Assembly: GCF_009649735.1 (NCBI RefSeq)
Contig: NZ_WJNH01000015.1
Location: forward strand, 1 to 64,000
Length of the DNA: 64,000 nt
Origin: Salinibacillus xinjiangensis
GTDB lineage: Bacteria; Bacillota; Bacilli; Bacillales; Alkalibacillaceae
Direction of reading: 5' to 3'
A program made the position numbers and the translations under genes. The stretch's first letter is position 1, and each line of letters starts with the position of its first letter. Under the pieces are notes generated by a model, which was given only the letters and a program-made list of their open reading frames with translations, was not told the origin of the DNA and searched no databases. Shown here in pieces: positions 29,442 through 42,604 of this stretch.

Positions 29442-29693
29442 ATGTCTTATGAAAAAGTAGCACAGGATAAGTCGAGAGCCGTAATCGGTACTAAACAGAC
29501 AATTAAGGCTATAAAAAACGGCGAGATCGAAGAAGTGATTGTTGCCGAAGATGCCGAGCGACGAGTAACAGAAAAAGTAGTTCGTCTTGCTAAGGAAACA
29601 GGAATTCCGATTTCACATGTTGACTCTATGAAACAGTTAGGAAAAGCGTGTGGCATAGATGTTGGGGCAGCTACAGTCGCTATTAGAAAATAA
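29442..29693 (+). CDS. rplGB: L7Ae-family K-turn RNA-binding protein RplGB (YbxF)
   Basis: An 83-residue protein of the L7Ae/L30e family that binds kink-turn RNA. B. subtilis YbxF binds kink-turns such as that of the SAM-I riboswitch and associates with ribosomes. Visible features are [20 protein letters not shown] and the C-terminal block [12 protein letters not shown] near the RNA-binding loop. GGAGGAT precedes ATG 29442. It stands between rpoC and rpsL as in most bacilli. A weak hairpin with a T-run follows (29698-29731). Confidence 0.9.
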   Translation: MSYEKVAQDKSRAVIGTKQTIKAIKNGEIEEVIVAEDAERRVTEKVVRLAKETGIPISHVDSMKQLGKACGIDVGAATVAIRK

Positions 29694-29794
29694 AGATTTT
29701 AGTGGAGTTTCCCGCTAAGACTTTGTTTTTTACCTTTATATGAACCACCTGGATGTGTGGTATTACAACAATGGAAGAAGGGAGGAAATAAACA

Positions 29795-30208
29795 ATGCCA
29801 ACTATTAACCAATTAGTGCGTAAAGGTCGTAAGTCAAAAGTTAAATCAACTGACTCACCAGCACTTAACAAAGGCTATAACAGCTTTAAAAAGACGTTAA
29901 CAAATCAATCTTCACCACAAAAGCGTGGGGTTTGTACTCGTGTGGGTACCCTAACTCCTAAGAAGCCAAACTCAGCACTTCGTAAATATGCTCGTGTTCG
30001 TTTAACAAACGGCATCGAGGTTACTGCTTACATTCCTGGAATTGGGCACAACCTTCAAGAGCATAGTGTTGTGTTAATTCGTGGTGGACGTGTTAAGGAC
30101 TTACCAGGTGTGCGTTATCACATCGTTCGTGGAGCTCTTGATACTGCAGGTGTTGAAGGTCGTCAACAAGGCCGTTCTAAATACGGTGCAAAAAGACCTA
30201 AGAAATAA
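29795..30208 (+). CDS. rpsL: 30S ribosomal protein S12
   Basis: A 137-residue decoding-centre protein. The streptomycin-site segments [15 protein letters not shown] and [12 protein letters not shown] carry the wild-type lysines and proline, so no resistance change is seen. The Shine-Dalgarno GAAGGGAGGAAA precedes ATG 29795. It starts the str group with rpsG, fusA and tuf. Confidence 0.98.
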   Translation: MPTINQLVRKGRKSKVKSTDSPALNKGYNSFKKTLTNQSSPQKRGVCTRVGTLTPKKPNSALRKYARVRLTNGIEVTAYIPGIGHNLQEHSVVLIRGGRVKDLPGVRYHIVRGALDTAGVEGRQQGRSKYGAKRPKK

Positions 30209-30255
30209 TCTTATACTCACTAGAAAGATAGCGCAAAATGAAAGGAGGGGAACGT

Positions 30256-30726
30256 ATGCCTCGTAAAGGTCCAGTAGCTAAGCGTGATGTGTTACCAGAT
30301 CCAATTTACAATTCAAAACTAGTAACTCGCCTTATCAACCAAATCATGGTAGATGGTAAGCGTGGTACTGCTCAAAAACTTTTATATAAAGCCTTTGAAC
30401 TAGTTCAAGAACGCAGTGGCCAAGATGCTATGGAAGTTTTTGAACAAGCAATGAAGAACGTAATGCCTGTACTTGAAGTTCGTGCTCGCCGTGTTGGTGG
30501 CTCAAACTACCAAGTACCAGTTGAGGTTCGCCCAGAACGTCGTCAGGCATTAGGTCTTCGTCACATCGTACTTTATTCACGTCAACGTGGAGAGAAGACG
30601 ATGGAAGAACGTCTTGCAAACGAAATTCTTGATGCTGCAAACAACACTGGTGCAGCAGTTAAGAAGCGTGAGGATATGCACAAAATGGCTGAAGCAAACA
30701 AAGCATTTGCTCACTATCGTTGGTAA
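30256..30726 (+). CDS. rpsG: 30S ribosomal protein S7
   Basis: A 156-residue primary binder of the 16S rRNA 3' domain that contacts E-site tRNA. It begins [20 protein letters not shown] and has the conserved [19 protein letters not shown] block. The frame opens at 30238, but that codon lies inside the AAAGGAGGGG Shine-Dalgarno, so ATG 30256 is used. It lies 47 bases after rpsL and 45 before fusA. Confidence 0.98.
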   Translation: MPRKGPVAKRDVLPDPIYNSKLVTRLINQIMVDGKRGTAQKLLYKAFELVQERSGQDAMEVFEQAMKNVMPVLEVRARRVGGSNYQVPVEVRPERRQALGLRHIVLYSRQRGEKTMEERLANEILDAANNTGAAVKKREDMHKMAEANKAFAHYRW

Positions 30727-30771
30727 TAACATTCATTCAACTAAACTTTACTCTAGGAAGGAGAAAAATTC

Positions 30772-32850
30772 ATGGCTAGAGAGTTCTCCTTGGAAAGAAC
30801 ACGTAACATTGGGATTATGGCTCACATTGATGCCGGTAAAACCACTGCTACAGAACGTATTCTTTTCTACACAGGACGTATCCATAAAATTGGGGAAACA
30901 CATGAAGGTGCTTCCCAAATGGACTGGATGGAACAAGAGCAGGAGCGTGGGATTACCATTACTTCCGCTGCAACAACTGCTCAATGGAAAGACCATCGTA
31001 TCAACATTATCGATACACCAGGTCACGTGGACTTCACAGTAGAAGTTGAACGTTCTCTTCGTGTATTAGACGGTTCCGTTGCTGTATTGGATGCTCAATC
31101 AGGTGTTGAGCCGCAAACTGAAACAGTTTGGCGCCAAGCAACAACTTATGGAGTACCACGTATTGTTTTTGTTAACAAAATGGATAAGATTGGGGCAGAC
31201 TTCTTATTCTCAACTGGTACTTTAAACGAACGTCTAGGTGCAAATGCACACCCGATCCAACTTCCAATTGGTGCAGAGGATCAATTCGAAGGAATCATTG
31301 ACCTTGTGACCATGGAAGCTTACTATTACCTTGATGATTTAGGAACGCGCGCTGAAGCACGCCCTATTCCTGATGAATACAAGGACCAAGCAGAAGAATA
31401 TCGCACGAAGTTAGTTGAAGCGGTAGCTGAATTAGATGAAGATCTAATGATGAGATATCTTGAAGGAGAAGAAATCTCCAACGAAGAACTTAAAAACGCT
31501 ATTCGTCAAGCTACTCTAAGTGTTGAATTCTACCCAGTACTTTGTGGTTCTGCTTTCAAAAATAAAGGGGTACAATTATTAATTGATGCGGTAATTGATT
31601 ACCTACCATCACCATTAGATGTACCACCAATTGAAGGTCATGTTGCTGACACAGATGAAAAGGTTGTTCGTAAAGCAGACGACAACGAGCCATTCTCAGC
31701 ACTTGCCTTTAAGGTTGCAACAGACCCGTATGTAGGTAAATTGACTTTCTTCCGTGTGTATTCTGGTACATTGAGCTCGGGCTCATATGTAAAGAATTCA
31801 ACAAAGGATAAGCGTGAGCGTGTTGGACGTATCCTTCAAATGCACGCTAACTCCCGTGAAGAAATTTCAACTGTATACGCTGGGGATATTGCAGCTGCAG
31901 TAGGTTTGAAGGATACTGGTACTGGAGATACTCTAGTAGACGAGAAAAGCAAAGTCATCTTAGAGTCTATGGAATTCCCTGAACCAGTTATCTCTGTTGC
32001 GATCGAGCCAAAATCTAAAGCAGACCAAGACAAAATGTCAGTTGCTCTAGGTAAGTTGGCTGAAGAAGATCCAACCTTCAAAACTGAAACAAACACTGAA
32101 ACTGGTCAAACAATCATTTCTGGTATGGGTGAGCTTCACCTTGATATTATCGTTGACCGTTTAAAGCGTGAATTCAAAGTAGAAGCAAATGTTGGTGCGC
32201 CACAGGTTGCTTATCGTGAAACATTCCGTTCTTCTGCAGAAGTAGAAGGAAAGTTTGTACGTCAATCAGGTGGTCGTGGACAATACGGACACGTTTGGGT
32301 TAAATTTGAGCCAAATGAAGAAGGTGCAGGCTTTGAATTCGTAAACAAAATCGTTGGTGGTGTTGTACCACGTGAATACATTCCATCAGTTGAACAAGGT
32401 ATTCAAGAATCCCTTGAAAATGGTGTGTTAGCTGGTTATCCACTAATTGACGTTAAAGCAACATTGTATGATGGTTCTTATCATGATGTTGACTCTAATG
32501 AAATGGCATTTAAAGTTGCCGCTTCAATGGCATTAAAGGCTGCTAAGAATAAGTGTAACCCAGTTATACTTGAGCCAATGATGAAGGTTGAAGTTGTCAT
32601 CCCTGAAGAATACATGGGTGACATTATGGGTGATGTTACTTCTCGTCGTGGACGTGTAGAAGGTATGGGCGCTCGCGGTAATGCGCAAGTTGTTAATGCC
32701 TTTGTACCACTTGCTGAAATGTTTGGTTATGCAACTGCATTACGTTCAAACACACAAGGTCGTGGTACTTATACTATGCACTTCAGTCACTATGAAGAAG
32801 TACCAAAATCTATTTCAGAAGAAATTATCAAAAAAAATAATGGTGGATAA
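30772..32850 (+). CDS. fusA: elongation factor G
   Basis: A 692-residue translational GTPase that drives tRNA-mRNA translocation and, with RRF, ribosome recycling. G1 is AHIDAGKTT (residues 17-25), G2 is in [12 protein letters not shown]3 is DTPGH and G4 is NKMD. Domains II to V follow, with the domain IV block [11 protein letters not shown] and the V block [18 protein letters not shown]. The Shine-Dalgarno AAGGAGAAAA precedes the ATG. Confidence 0.98.
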   Translation: MAREFSLERTRNIGIMAHIDAGKTTATERILFYTGRIHKIGETHEGASQMDWMEQEQERGITITSAATTAQWKDHRINIIDTPGHVDFTVEVERSLRVLDGSVAVLDAQSGVEPQTETVWRQATTYGVPRIVFVNKMDKIGADFLFSTGTLNERLGANAHPIQLPIGAEDQFEGIIDLVTMEAYYYLDDLGTRAEARPIPDEYKDQAEEYRTKLVEAVAELDEDLMMRYLEGEEISNEELKNAIRQATLSVEFYPVLCGSAFKNKGVQLLIDAVIDYLPSPLDVPPIEGHVADTDEKVVRKADDNEPFSALAFKVATDPYVGKLTFFRVYSGTLSSGSYVKNSTKDKRERVGRILQMHANSREEISTVYAGDIAAAVGLKDTGTGDTLVDEKSKVILESMEFPEPVISVAIEPKSKADQDKMSVALGKLAEEDPTFKTETNTETGQTIISGMGELHLDIIVDRLKREFKVEANVGAPQVAYRETFRSSAEVEGKFVRQSGGRGQYGHVWVKFEPNEEGAGFEFVNKIVGGVVPREYIPSVEQGIQESLENGVLAGYPLIDVKATLYDGSYHDVDSNEMAFKVAASMALKAAKNKCNPVILEPMMKVEVVIPEEYMGDIMGDVTSRRGRVEGMGARGNAQVVNAFVPLAEMFGYATALRSNTQGRGTYTMHFSHYEEVPKSISEEIIKKNNGG

Positions 32851-32879
32851 TTGATTTTTTCATAATCTTCCATTATAAA
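32851..32879 (+). promoter_or_regulatory. probable sigma-A promoter of tuf
   Basis: TTGATT (32851-32856), a 17-base spacer and TATAAA (32874-32879), directly after the fusA stop. The resulting leader carries a perfect 10-bp hairpin, GGAAGTATGT (32895-32904) with ACATACTTCC (32916-32925), without a T-run. Confidence 0.6.
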
Positions 32880-32981
32880 TGAAGGTAGAGGCTTGGAAGT
32901 ATGTCCATCCTGTGTACATACTTCCGAGTAAATAATAAATAAAAATCCATAAGAAATATTTATTTTAAGGAGGAAACATAA

Positions 32982-34172
32982 ATGAGTAAAGAAAAATTCG
33001 ATCGCTCCAAATCCCACGTTAACATTGGGACAATCGGTCACGTTGACCATGGTAAAACTACTTTAACTGCAGCTATCACTACTACACTTTTCAACAAGTA
33101 TGGTACAGGTGAAGCACGTGCATATGATTCTATCGACGGTGCTCCAGAAGAGCGTGAACGTGGTATCACAATCTCTACTGCACACGTTGAGTACGAAACT
33201 GACAACCGTCACTATGCACACGTTGACTGCCCAGGACACGCTGACTATGTTAAAAACATGATCACTGGTGCAGCACAAATGGACGGAGCTATTCTAGTTG
33301 TATCTGCAGCAGATGGCCCAATGCCACAAACTCGTGAGCACATCCTTCTATCTCGTCAAGTAGGTGTACCTGCAATTGTTGTATTCCTAAACAAGTGCGA
33401 CATGGTAGACGATGAAGAACTACTTGAATTAGTAGAAATGGAAGTACGTGACCTACTTTCTGAGTACGAATTCCCTGGTGACGATGTACCAGTTATCCAA
33501 GGTTCTGCTCTTAAAGCACTTGAAGGTGACGAAGAGTACCAAAACAAAATTTATGAACTAATGGATGCAGTTGATGAGTACATTCCAACTCCAGACCGTG
33601 ACACTGACAAGCCATTCATGATGCCAGTTGAGGACGTATTCTCTATTACTGGTCGTGGTACAGTTGCAACTGGACGTGTAGAGCGCGGACAAGTTAAAGT
33701 TGGTGACGAAGTTGAGATTATCGGTCTTGCTGAAGAGCCTTCTAAGACTACTGTAACTGGTGTTGAAATGTTCCGTAAGCTTCTTGACTATGCTGAAGCT
33801 GGAGACAACATTGGGGCACTTCTTCGTGGGGTTGCTCGTGAAGATATCAACCGTGGTCAAGTACTTGCAAAGCCAGGTTCAATTACACCACATACTAACT
33901 TCAAAGCTGAAGTTTATGTTCTATCAAAGGAAGAAGGTGGACGTCATACTCCATTCTTCTCAAACTATCGTCCACAGTTCTACTTCCGTACAACGGACGT
34001 AACTGGTGTTATCCAACTTCCTGAAGGCGTTGAAATGGTAATGCCTGGAGATAACGTTGAGATGACTGTTGAACTTATTTCACCAATCGCAATTGAAGAC
34101 GGTACAAAGTTCTCAATTCGTGAAGGTGGACGTACAGTAGGCGCTGGCGTTGTATCAACAATTGAAAAGTAA
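32982..34172 (+). CDS. tuf: elongation factor Tu
   Basis: A 396-residue GTPase that brings aminoacyl-tRNA to the ribosome. G1 is GHVDHGKT (about 19-26), G2 RGITIST, G3 DCPGH and G4 NKCD. Domains 2 and 3 are complete, ending with [21 protein letters not shown] precedes ATG 32982. The gene uses a narrow set of codons typical of very highly expressed genes. It probably has its own promoter besides read-through from fusA. Confidence 0.98.
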   Translation: MSKEKFDRSKSHVNIGTIGHVDHGKTTLTAAITTTLFNKYGTGEARAYDSIDGAPEERERGITISTAHVEYETDNRHYAHVDCPGHADYVKNMITGAAQMDGAILVVSAADGPMPQTREHILLSRQVGVPAIVVFLNKCDMVDDEELLELVEMEVRDLLSEYEFPGDDVPVIQGSALKALEGDEEYQNKIYELMDAVDEYIPTPDRDTDKPFMMPVEDVFSITGRGTVATGRVERGQVKVGDEVEIIGLAEEPSKTTVTGVEMFRKLLDYAEAGDNIGALLRGVAREDINRGQVLAKPGSITPHTNFKAEVYVLSKEEGGRHTPFFSNYRPQFYFRTTDVTGVIQLPEGVEMVMPGDNVEMTVELISPIAIEDGTKFSIREGGRTVGAGVVSTIEK

Positions 34173-34197
34173 GTTTTAATTAAACGGATCCGTAATA

Positions 34198-34231
34198 AAC
34201 AGGTAGCAATAATCTTGCTACCTGTTTTCTA
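34198..34231 (+). terminator. terminator after tuf
   Basis: AACAGGTAGCA (34198-34208) pairs perfectly with TGCTACCTGTT (34216-34226), followed by TTCTATTTTG. It closes the str group. Confidence 0.9.
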
Positions 34232-34373
34232 TTTTGTTCGGAATATATTTGTGCCTAGCATATTAGAAAGATGGAGTACGTTTTGAAAACGAATCGACAG
34301 TAAAGTTCATGTCCTTCTCCGTTAAAACAAAAAGCATCAGCAAACGGAAATTTAAGCCAATTTAATTCCTATG

Positions 34374-34402
34374 TTGAAATCACACGATTATGTATGTATA
34401 AT
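34374..34402 (+). promoter_or_regulatory. upstream sigma-A promoter of the S10 operon
   Basis: TTGAAA (34374-34379), 17 bases, TATAAT (34397-34402). Between the tuf terminator and this point (34232-34373) I see nothing recognisable. Confidence 0.75.
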
Positions 34403-34438
34403 ATTACAAGTGTCAAACATGAATAATATATTTCATGG

Positions 34439-34467
34439 TTGCAAAACGCCTTTAAATTCTATATAAT
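34439..34467 (+). promoter_or_regulatory. downstream sigma-A promoter of the S10 operon
   Basis: TTGCAA (34439-34444), 17 bases, TATAAT (34462-34467). It lies 65 bases behind the first promoter, so the superoperon has tandem starts. Confidence 0.8.
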
Positions 34468-34473
34468 TAGTAA

Positions 34474-34908
<435 letters not shown>

Positions 34909-34937
34909 AATAATTGAATTATTAGGAGGTGTAACGG

Positions 34938-35564
34938 ATGGCGAAAGGAATCTTAGGTCGAAAAATTGGCATGACTCAGCTTTTCTCTGAAAATGGAGAA
35001 ATGGTTCCAGTAACAGTAGTTCAAGCAGAACCAAACGTTGTTTTACAACTTAAAACATTGGAAAACGACGGTTACGAAGCCGTTCAATTGGGTGTAGCCG
35101 ATAAAAAAGCAGTTCGATCAAATAAACCTGAAAAGGGTCATGCTGAAAAAGCAAACACAAACCCTAAGCGCTACATTCGCGAAATCCGTAATGCAAATCT
35201 TGATGACTATGAAGTCGGTCAAGAGGTTAAGGTAGATATTTTTGAAGCTGGTGAAAAGATAGATGTAACAGGAACTTCTAAAGGGAAAGGTTTCCAAGGT
35301 GCTATTAAGCGTCATAACCAATCTCGCGGACCTATGACTCACGGTTCTCATTATCACAGAAGCCCAGGTGCAATGGGTGTTATTGATCCAATGCGCGTAT
35401 TTAAAGGTAAAAAATTACCGGGTCAAATGGGTGGAAACACTGTGACAATTCAAAACCTAGAAGTTGTAAAGGTAGACACTGAAAACAATCTATTACTTAT
35501 TAAAGGTAATGTACCAGGTGCCAAAAAATCTTATCTTGAAATTACAAGTGCGGTAAAGGCGTAA
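34938..35564 (+). CDS. rplC: 50S ribosomal protein L3
   Basis: A 208-residue early-assembly protein near the peptidyl-transferase centre. It starts [16 protein letters not shown] and has the long central loop [19 protein letters not shown] that reaches toward the active site, followed by [10 protein letters not shown]. It is second in the operon, preceded by TTAGGAGGTG. Confidence 0.98.
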   Translation: MAKGILGRKIGMTQLFSENGEMVPVTVVQAEPNVVLQLKTLENDGYEAVQLGVADKKAVRSNKPEKGHAEKANTNPKRYIREIRNANLDDYEVGQEVKVDIFEAGEKIDVTGTSKGKGFQGAIKRHNQSRGPMTHGSHYHRSPGAMGVIDPMRVFKGKKLPGQMGGNTVTIQNLEVVKVDTENNLLLIKGNVPGAKKSYLEITSAVKA

Positions 35565-35593
35565 AAGACTATTAAATGAAGGGAGGATCTGTC

Positions 35594-36217
35594 ATGCCTA
35601 AAGTAGCACTATTTAAACAAGACGGTTCAAAGCTTGAAGATATCGAGCTATCAGCATCCGTTTTTGGAATCGAACCAAATACTCACGTTTTACATGAAGC
35701 GGTTCAAGCTCAACGTGCTTCATTGCGTCAAGGTACGCATAAAGTGAAAAATCGCTCAGAAGTTAGTGGCGGTGGCCGTAAGCCATGGCGTCAAAAAGGA
35801 ACTGGTCGTGCACGTCAAGGTTCTATCCGTTCCCCGCAATGGGTAGGAGGAGGAGCTGTATTCGGACCAACTCCTCGCAGCTACAGCTACAAGCTACCTA
35901 AAAAGGTGCGCCGTTTAGCTCTTAGATCTGCACTATCTTCTAAGGTGCAAGAAGAAAAAGTAGTTGTTTTAGACGCTCTTTCTTTTGATGCACCAAAAAC
36001 AAAAGAAGTTGTAAAAATGCTAGAAGGTTTAAAAGTAGACAATGACACATTGATTGTTACTGCTGAGAATGATGAGAATGTTGCACGTTCTGCAAACAAC
36101 ATCCAAGGTGTTAAAGTGTTAACTGTTGAAGAGGTTAATGTACTTGATCTGTTAACGCATGACAAATTAGTCATCACAAAAGATGCAGCCGAAAAAGCAG
36201 GGGAGGTGCTTGCATAA
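35594..36217 (+). CDS. rplD: 50S ribosomal protein L4
   Basis: A 207-residue protein whose extended loop lines the exit tunnel beside L22; changes there give macrolide resistance. The loop segment [19 protein letters not shown] is of wild-type form. The frame opens at 35576 within the ribosome binding site; ATG 35594 follows AGGGAGGAT. The stop overlaps the rplW ATG by one base, implying coupling. Confidence 0.97.
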   Translation: MPKVALFKQDGSKLEDIELSASVFGIEPNTHVLHEAVQAQRASLRQGTHKVKNRSEVSGGGRKPWRQKGTGRARQGSIRSPQWVGGGAVFGPTPRSYSYKLPKKVRRLALRSALSSKVQEEKVVVLDALSFDAPKTKEVVKMLEGLKVDNDTLIVTAENDENVARSANNIQGVKVLTVEEVNVLDLLTHDKLVITKDAAEKAGEVLA

Positions 36218-36510
36218 TGAAAGATCCACGCGATATTATTAAGCGCCCTGTCATTACGGAAGCTTCTGCGGACTTGATGGTCGACAAAAAGTACACATTT
36301 GAAGTTGACCCGAAAGCTAACAAAACAGAAATCAAAAAAGCAGTAGAGGTTATTTTCGGTGTTGAAGTAGAAAAAGTAAACACTCTTAACCAAAAAGGTA
36401 AATTTAGAAGAATGGGACGTTATGGAGGCTATCGCCCAGACCGTAAAAAAGCGGTTGTGCAGCTTTCAGAAGACAGTAAAGAACTAGACTTCTTTGAAGG
36501 TGTCGAATAA
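36217..36510 (+). CDS. rplW: 50S ribosomal protein L23
   Basis: A 97-residue protein at the tunnel exit, the docking site for trigger factor and signal recognition particle. It starts [20 protein letters not shown] and has the central block [19 protein letters not shown]. The trigger-factor contact region near residue 20 is intact. It overlaps rplD by one base (TAATG). Confidence 0.97.
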   Translation: MKDPRDIIKRPVITEASADLMVDKKYTFEVDPKANKTEIKKAVEVIFGVEVEKVNTLNQKGKFRRMGRYGGYRPDRKKAVVQLSEDSKELDFFEGVE

Positions 36511-36540
36511 ATAACAAACAATTAAAGGAGGGAAATTGAG

Positions 36541-37374
36541 ATGGCGATCAAAAAGTTTAAGCCAACCTCAAACGGTCGTCGTAACATGACAGCATCTGAT
36601 TTTGCTGAAATCACGACGAACAAACCTGAGAAAACCTTGCTTGCTCCACTCAGCAAAAGAGCTGGTCGTAACAACCAAGGTCGATTAACTACTCGTCATC
36701 AAGGTGGCGGTCACAAGCGTAAATACCGTATTATCGATTTCAAACGCGATAAAGATGGTATACCAGGTCGCGTTGCCACTGTTGAGTATGATCCAAACCG
36801 TACAGCAAACATTGCTTTAATTCATTACGCTGACGGTGAAAAGCGTTATATCTTAGCACCTAAAGGCCTACAAGTAGGTCAAGAAATCCAATCTGGTGAA
36901 GGTGCAGACATTAAACTAGGAAATGCTTTAGAGCTTAAAAATATCCCTGTAGGTACAACAATTCATAACATTGAATTGAAACCTGGTCGCGGAGGACAAT
37001 TAGTCCGTTCAGCAGGTGCTCAAGCACAAATTCTAGGTAGAGAAGGTAAATATGTACTTGTACGTTTAGCTTCTGGTGAAACTCGTATGGTTCTTGGTAC
37101 TTGCCGTGCAACAATTGGTCAAGTAGGAAACCTTGAACATGAACTTATCAATGTTGGTAAAGCAGGACGTAATCGTTGGAAAGGTAAACGCCCAACAGTA
37201 CGTGGTTCTGTTATGAACCCAGTTGATCACCCACACGGTGGTGGTGAAGGTCGTGCACCAATCGGACTTCCATCTCCAATGTCACCATGGGGCAAACCAA
37301 CTCTTGGTCTTAAAACGCGTAAACGCAATAAAGCATCCGATAAATTTATTGTACGTCGTCGTAAGAAAAAATAG
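36541..37374 (+). CDS. rplB: 50S ribosomal protein L2
   Basis: A 277-residue core protein needed for subunit association and peptidyl-transferase activity. It has the block [20 protein letters not shown] and, near the C-terminus, [18 protein letters not shown] with the conserved histidine at the active-site border. AAAGGAGGG precedes the ATG at 36541. Confidence 0.98.
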   Translation: MAIKKFKPTSNGRRNMTASDFAEITTNKPEKTLLAPLSKRAGRNNQGRLTTRHQGGGHKRKYRIIDFKRDKDGIPGRVATVEYDPNRTANIALIHYADGEKRYILAPKGLQVGQEIQSGEGADIKLGNALELKNIPVGTTIHNIELKPGRGGQLVRSAGAQAQILGREGKYVLVRLASGETRMVLGTCRATIGQVGNLEHELINVGKAGRNRWKGKRPTVRGSVMNPVDHPHGGGEGRAPIGLPSPMSPWGKPTLGLKTRKRNKASDKFIVRRRKKK

Positions 37375-37432
37375 CGGGATTGTAAGACACAGATAATCAT
37401 TTAGTCTGTCAATCGCGAAGGGAGGTTTACTG

Positions 37433-37711
37433 ATGGGTCGTAGTTTGAAAAAAGGACCTTTCGTTGATGATCATTTAATGAAAAAAGTAGAAGACTTGAA
37501 CGAAACAGGTAAAAAGCAAGTTATTAAAACTTGGTCACGTCGTTCAACAATTTTCCCTAACTTTGTAGGGCAAACCATTGCGGTTTACGATGGACGCAAG
37601 CATGTACCAGTTTATATCACAGAAGATATGGTCGGCCATAAACTAGGTGAATTCGCACCTACACGTGCCTTTAAAGGTCATGCTGGCGACGATAAGAAAA
37701 CAAAACGCTAA
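37433..37711 (+). CDS. rpsS: 30S ribosomal protein S19
   Basis: A 92-residue protein of the 30S head that bridges to the large subunit and contacts S13. It has [18 protein letters not shown] at the start and the family block [20 protein letters not shown]. The GAAGGGAGGT Shine-Dalgarno is strong. It lies between rplB and rplV in standard order. Confidence 0.97.
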   Translation: MGRSLKKGPFVDDHLMKKVEDLNETGKKQVIKTWSRRSTIFPNFVGQTIAVYDGRKHVPVYITEDMVGHKLGEFAPTRAFKGHAGDDKKTKR

Positions 37712-37730
37712 ATGAGAGGAGGCACACAAA

Positions 37731-38072
37731 ATGCAAGCTAAAGCCGTTGCTAAAACCGTCCGTATCGCTCCTCGTAAGGCTCGGTTAGTTGTTGACTTAA
37801 TTCGAGGAAAAAACGTTGGCGAAGCTTTTGCTATCCTAAGCCATACGAATCGTGCGGCTTCTCCAATTGTAGAAAAGGTTTTAAAATCTGCTATTGCAAA
37901 TGCGGAGCATAACTATGAGCTAGATCCAGAAAACTTAGTGGTTTCTGAAGCATTCGTTAATGAGGGAGTTACACTTAAGAGATTCCGCCCTCGTGCTCAA
38001 GGACGCGCTTCACAAATCAATAAACGCACAAGCCATATTACGATTACGGTATCAGAAAAGAAGGAGGGATAA
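37731..38072 (+). CDS. rplV: 50S ribosomal protein L22
   Basis: A 113-residue protein whose beta-hairpin lines the exit tunnel opposite L4. The hairpin sequence ([18 protein letters not shown]) is of normal length with no insertion or deletion of the kind linked to macrolide resistance. It starts 19 bases after rpsS; rpsC follows after 3. Confidence 0.97.
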   Translation: MQAKAVAKTVRIAPRKARLVVDLIRGKNVGEAFAILSHTNRAASPIVEKVLKSAIANAEHNYELDPENLVVSEAFVNEGVTLKRFRPRAQGRASQINKRTSHITITVSEKKEG

Positions 38073-38075
38073 TCT

Positions 38076-38717
38076 GTGGGTCAAAAAGTTAATCCTGTAG
38101 GTCTACGAGTAGGCGTTATTCGTGACTGGGAATCAAAATGGTATGCAGGAAATGATTATTCAGAACTATTACATGAAGACATTAAGATTCGTGAATATAT
38201 TGAAAATCGTTTAAAGGATGCTGCTTTATCTTCAGTTGAGATTGAACGTGCAGCAAGTCGTTTAAATATTACAGTTCACACTGCTAAGCCTGGTATGGTT
38301 ATTGGTAAAGGCGGTTCCGAAGTTGAAGCACTTCGTAAGTCTCTAAACAACCTTACTGGCAAAAAGGTTCACATCAACATCGTTGAGGTGAAAAAACCTG
38401 AATTAGACGCAACATTAGTTGCTGATAATATTGCTCGTCAATTAGAAAACCGTGTTTCATTCCGTCGTGTACAAAAGCAAGCTATCCAACGTGCTATGCG
38501 CGCAGGAGCTAAAGGTGTTAAAACACAGGTTTCAGGTCGTCTAGCTGGAGCAGATATTGCTCGTGCTGAACATTACAGCGAAGGTACTGTACCACTTCAC
38601 ACACTTCGTGCAGACATTGATTATGGTACTGCAGAAGCAGACACTACTTACGGTAAGTTAGGTGTTAAAGTGTGGATCTACCGTGGTGAGGTCCTTCCAA
38701 CGAAGAAAGATAATTAA
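38076..38717 (+). CDS. rpsC: 30S ribosomal protein S3
   Basis: A 213-residue protein at the mRNA entry site with helicase-related function. It has an N-terminal KH type II domain ([21 protein letters not shown] loop GKGG) and the C-terminal block AHYSEG-type region with [15 protein letters not shown]. The GTG at 38076 follows AAGGAGGGAT. It is slightly shorter at the C-terminus than the B. subtilis protein. Confidence 0.97.
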   Translation: MGQKVNPVGLRVGVIRDWESKWYAGNDYSELLHEDIKIREYIENRLKDAALSSVEIERAASRLNITVHTAKPGMVIGKGGSEVEALRKSLNNLTGKKVHINIVEVKKPELDATLVADNIARQLENRVSFRRVQKQAIQRAMRAGAKGVKTQVSGRLAGADIARAEHYSEGTVPLHTLRADIDYGTAEADTTYGKLGVKVWIYRGEVLPTKKDN

Positions 38718-38735
38718 GGAAGGGGGATAAGCAAA

Positions 38736-39650
<915 letters not shown>

Positions 39651-39659
39651 TAGTGATAA

Positions 39660-40061
<402 letters not shown>

Positions 40062-40101
40062 ACCTAATTAAGATGAAGCCTTGTAAGGAGGTGCGCTAGT
40101 C

Positions 40102-40413
40102 ATGCATGTAAAAAAAGGTGACAAAGTTTTGGTTATCTCAGGTAAGGATAAAGGCAAGCAAGGTACTGTTCTTGAAGCCTATCCTAAGAAAGAACGTGTT
40201 CTTGTAGAAGGTGTCAACCAAGTGAAAAAACACGCAAAACCTTCTCAAGATAATCCACAAGGTGGCATTTTAACTCAAGAAGCTGCTATTCATGTTTCTA
40301 ATGTCATGCCGGTTGATCCGAAATCAGGTGAACCAACTCGTGTTGGTTACAGCGAAGTTAACGGAAAAAAAGTGCGTATCGCTAAAAAATCCGGTGAACC
40401 TTTAGATAAATAA
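40102..40413 (+). CDS. rplX: 50S ribosomal protein L24
   Basis: A 103-residue assembly initiator near the tunnel exit with a KOW motif ([19 protein letters not shown]). The C-terminal part ends with the common block [21 protein letters not shown] precedes ATG 40102. A separate, unrelated KOW-domain protein is encoded at 45888. Confidence 0.97.
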   Translation: MHVKKGDKVLVISGKDKGKQGTVLEAYPKKERVLVEGVNQVKKHAKPSQDNPQGGILTQEAAIHVSNVMPVDPKSGEPTRVGYSEVNGKKVRIAKKSGEPLDK

Positions 40414-40439
40414 TCTAACGGCGAAAGGAGGGCTATATG

Positions 40440-40979
40440 ATGAACGAAATGAAATCACAATACAATAAAGAAATCGTTCCATCCCTAATGGAAAAATTCA
40501 ACTACGAATCAGTTATGGAAGTACCAGGAATTGAAAAAATCGTAATCAATATGGGTGTTGGTGACGCAGTTCAAAACGCAAAAGCGCTTGATAATGCGGT
40601 TGAAGAACTAACATTAATCACAGGGCAAAAGCCTGTTGTTACTCGTGCTAAGAAATCAATTGCAGGTTTCCGTTTACGTGAAGGAATGCCAATCGGTGCT
40701 AAGGTTACACTTCGCGGAGCGCGTATGTACGATTTCCTACAAAAGCTTATTGCTGTTTCATTACCACGTGTACGTGACTTCCGTGGTATTTCAAACAAAG
40801 CTTTTGATGGTCGTGGAAACTACACTTTAGGTGTTAAAGAACAATTGATTTTCCCTGAAATTGACTATGATAAGGTTGATAAAGTTCGTGGTATGGATAT
40901 CGTGATTGTTACATCAGCAAACACAGATGAAGAAGCTCGTGAACTATTAACTCAACTCGGAATGCCGTTTAAAAAATAG
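40440..40979 (+). CDS. rplE: 50S ribosomal protein L5
   Basis: A 179-residue protein that binds 5S rRNA and contacts P-site tRNA. The block [20 protein letters not shown] and [20 protein letters not shown] are intact. ATGs at 40437 and 40440 are adjacent; the second lies 7 bases behind AAAGGAGGG and gives the B. subtilis length of 179. Confidence 0.96.
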   Translation: MNEMKSQYNKEIVPSLMEKFNYESVMEVPGIEKIVINMGVGDAVQNAKALDNAVEELTLITGQKPVVTRAKKSIAGFRLREGMPIGAKVTLRGARMYDFLQKLIAVSLPRVRDFRGISNKAFDGRGNYTLGVKEQLIFPEIDYDKVDKVRGMDIVIVTSANTDEEARELLTQLGMPFKK

Positions 40980-40993
40980 CTCCGAGAGAATAA

Positions 40994-41191
<198 letters not shown>

Positions 41192-41221
41192 TCCCGAAAA
41201 TAGGGAAGGAGGTAATGAACA

Positions 41222-41620
41222 ATGACAATGACAGATCCAATTGCAGATATGCTAACACGTATTCGTAACGCTAACATGGTACGTCATGAAAAATTAGAAG
41301 TACCTGCTTCAAACTTGAAAAAAGAGATTGCAGATATTCTAAAGCGTGAAGGGTTTATTCGTGACTACGAATTTGTTAGTGACGACAAGCAAGGCATCCT
41401 TCGTTTGTTCCTTAAATTCGGAGCTAACAACGAACGTGTTATTACAGGACTTAAAAAGATTAGTAAACCAGGATTACGCGTTTATGCAAAAGCAGACGAA
41501 TTACCACGCGTTCTTAATGGTTTAGGTATTGCAGTCGTTTCAACATCAAAAGGTGTTTTAACTGATAAAGAAGCTCGTCAACAATCAGTTGGTGGCGAAG
41601 TTCTTGCTTATATATGGTAA
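41222..41620 (+). CDS. rpsH: 30S ribosomal protein S8
   Basis: A 132-residue central-domain 16S rRNA binder. It starts [18 protein letters not shown] and ends with [20 protein letters not shown], the usual block. In E. coli S8 is the spc operon autoregulator; no such site can be assigned here. GGAAGGAGGT precedes the ATG. Confidence 0.97.
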   Translation: MTMTDPIADMLTRIRNANMVRHEKLEVPASNLKKEIADILKREGFIRDYEFVSDDKQGILRLFLKFGANNERVITGLKKISKPGLRVYAKADELPRVLNGLGIAVVSTSKGVLTDKEARQQSVGGEVLAYIW

Positions 41621-41651
41621 TGAATAACCATCACGACAGGAGGTGTAAGGA

Positions 41652-42188
41652 ATGTCTCGTATAGGACTAAAACCATTGGAAATTCCTGAAGGGGTAGAGG
41701 TTAACGTTAACGAAGGTAATGTTGTAGTCAAAGGACCAAAAGGCGAATTGACTCGTTCATTCAACCCTGACATGAATATTAAAATTGAAGATAACGTTCT
41801 AACTGTTGAGCGTCCAAGTGATAATAAAGAACATCGTGCTTTGCATGGTACTACTCGTAGCCTGATCGCTAACATGGTTGAAGGTGTATCAAAAGGCTTC
41901 GAAAAAGCTCTTGAAATCAACGGGGTTGGTTACCGTGCTCAAAAGCAAGGTAACAAGGTAGTAGTGAATGCTGGATATTCACATCCAGTTGAACTTGATT
42001 CTGTTGAAGGTATTGAAGTAGAAGTACCATCAAACACAAAGATCGTTGTTAAAGGTATTGATAAAGAGAAGGTTGGCGCTGTTGCTGCTAACATCCGTGC
42101 TATCCGCCCACCAGAGCCTTACAAAGGTAAAGGTATCCGTTATGAAGGCGAATATGTACGTCGTAAAGAAGGTAAAACTGCTAAATAA
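41652..42188 (+). CDS. rplF: 50S ribosomal protein L6
   Basis: A 178-residue two-domain protein near the sarcin-ricin loop, a contact for EF-G. It starts [14 protein letters not shown] and has the second-domain block [30 protein letters not shown] precedes the ATG. Confidence 0.98.
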   Translation: MSRIGLKPLEIPEGVEVNVNEGNVVVKGPKGELTRSFNPDMNIKIEDNVLTVERPSDNKEHRALHGTTRSLIANMVEGVSKGFEKALEINGVGYRAQKQGNKVVVNAGYSHPVELDSVEGIEVEVPSNTKIVVKGIDKEKVGAVAANIRAIRPPEPYKGKGIRYEGEYVRRKEGKTAK

Positions 42189-42221
42189 TGTTCAGGCAAG
42201 GAACAGAAAGGAGTGACCTAG

Positions 42222-42584
42222 ATGATCACAAAGCAAGATAAAAACGCAGTACGTAAAAAGCGTCATGCGCGTGTGCGTCGTAATCTATTCGGTACTGATG
42301 CTCGTCCGCGTCTTAACGTGTACCGTTCCAACAAGCACATCTACGCTCAAGTTATTGACGACATTAATGGTGTGACAGTTGCGAGCGCATCTACAGTAGA
42401 TAAAGATTTCGATCTTGAAACAACTGGAAATGTGGAAGCAGCTAAGAAGGTTGGAGAACTAGTTGCTAAGCGCGCTATTGATAATGGATTTAAATCAGTC
42501 GTATTTGATCGCGGAGGTTACTTGTATCACGGACGTATTAAAGCTCTAGCTGAAGGAGCTCGCGAATCAGGACTTGAATTTTAA
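42222..42584 (+). CDS. rplR: 50S ribosomal protein L18
   Basis: A 120-residue 5S rRNA binder of the central protuberance. It has the basic N-terminus [20 protein letters not shown] and the block [20 protein letters not shown]. The ribosome site is AAAGGAGTGA. rpsE follows after 20 bases. Confidence 0.98.
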   Translation: MITKQDKNAVRKKRHARVRRNLFGTDARPRLNVYRSNKHIYAQVIDDINGVTVASASTVDKDFDLETTGNVEAAKKVGELVAKRAIDNGFKSVVFDRGGYLYHGRIKALAEGARESGLEF

Positions 42585-42604
42585 TCGTAAAAGGAGGGAA
42601 AAGA

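Noticed and set aside
35887-36393. 168-codon minus-strand frame opposite rplD-rplW
   Set aside because: It is a shadow of two overlapping ribosomal genes with low-complexity Ser/Phe/Thr content.
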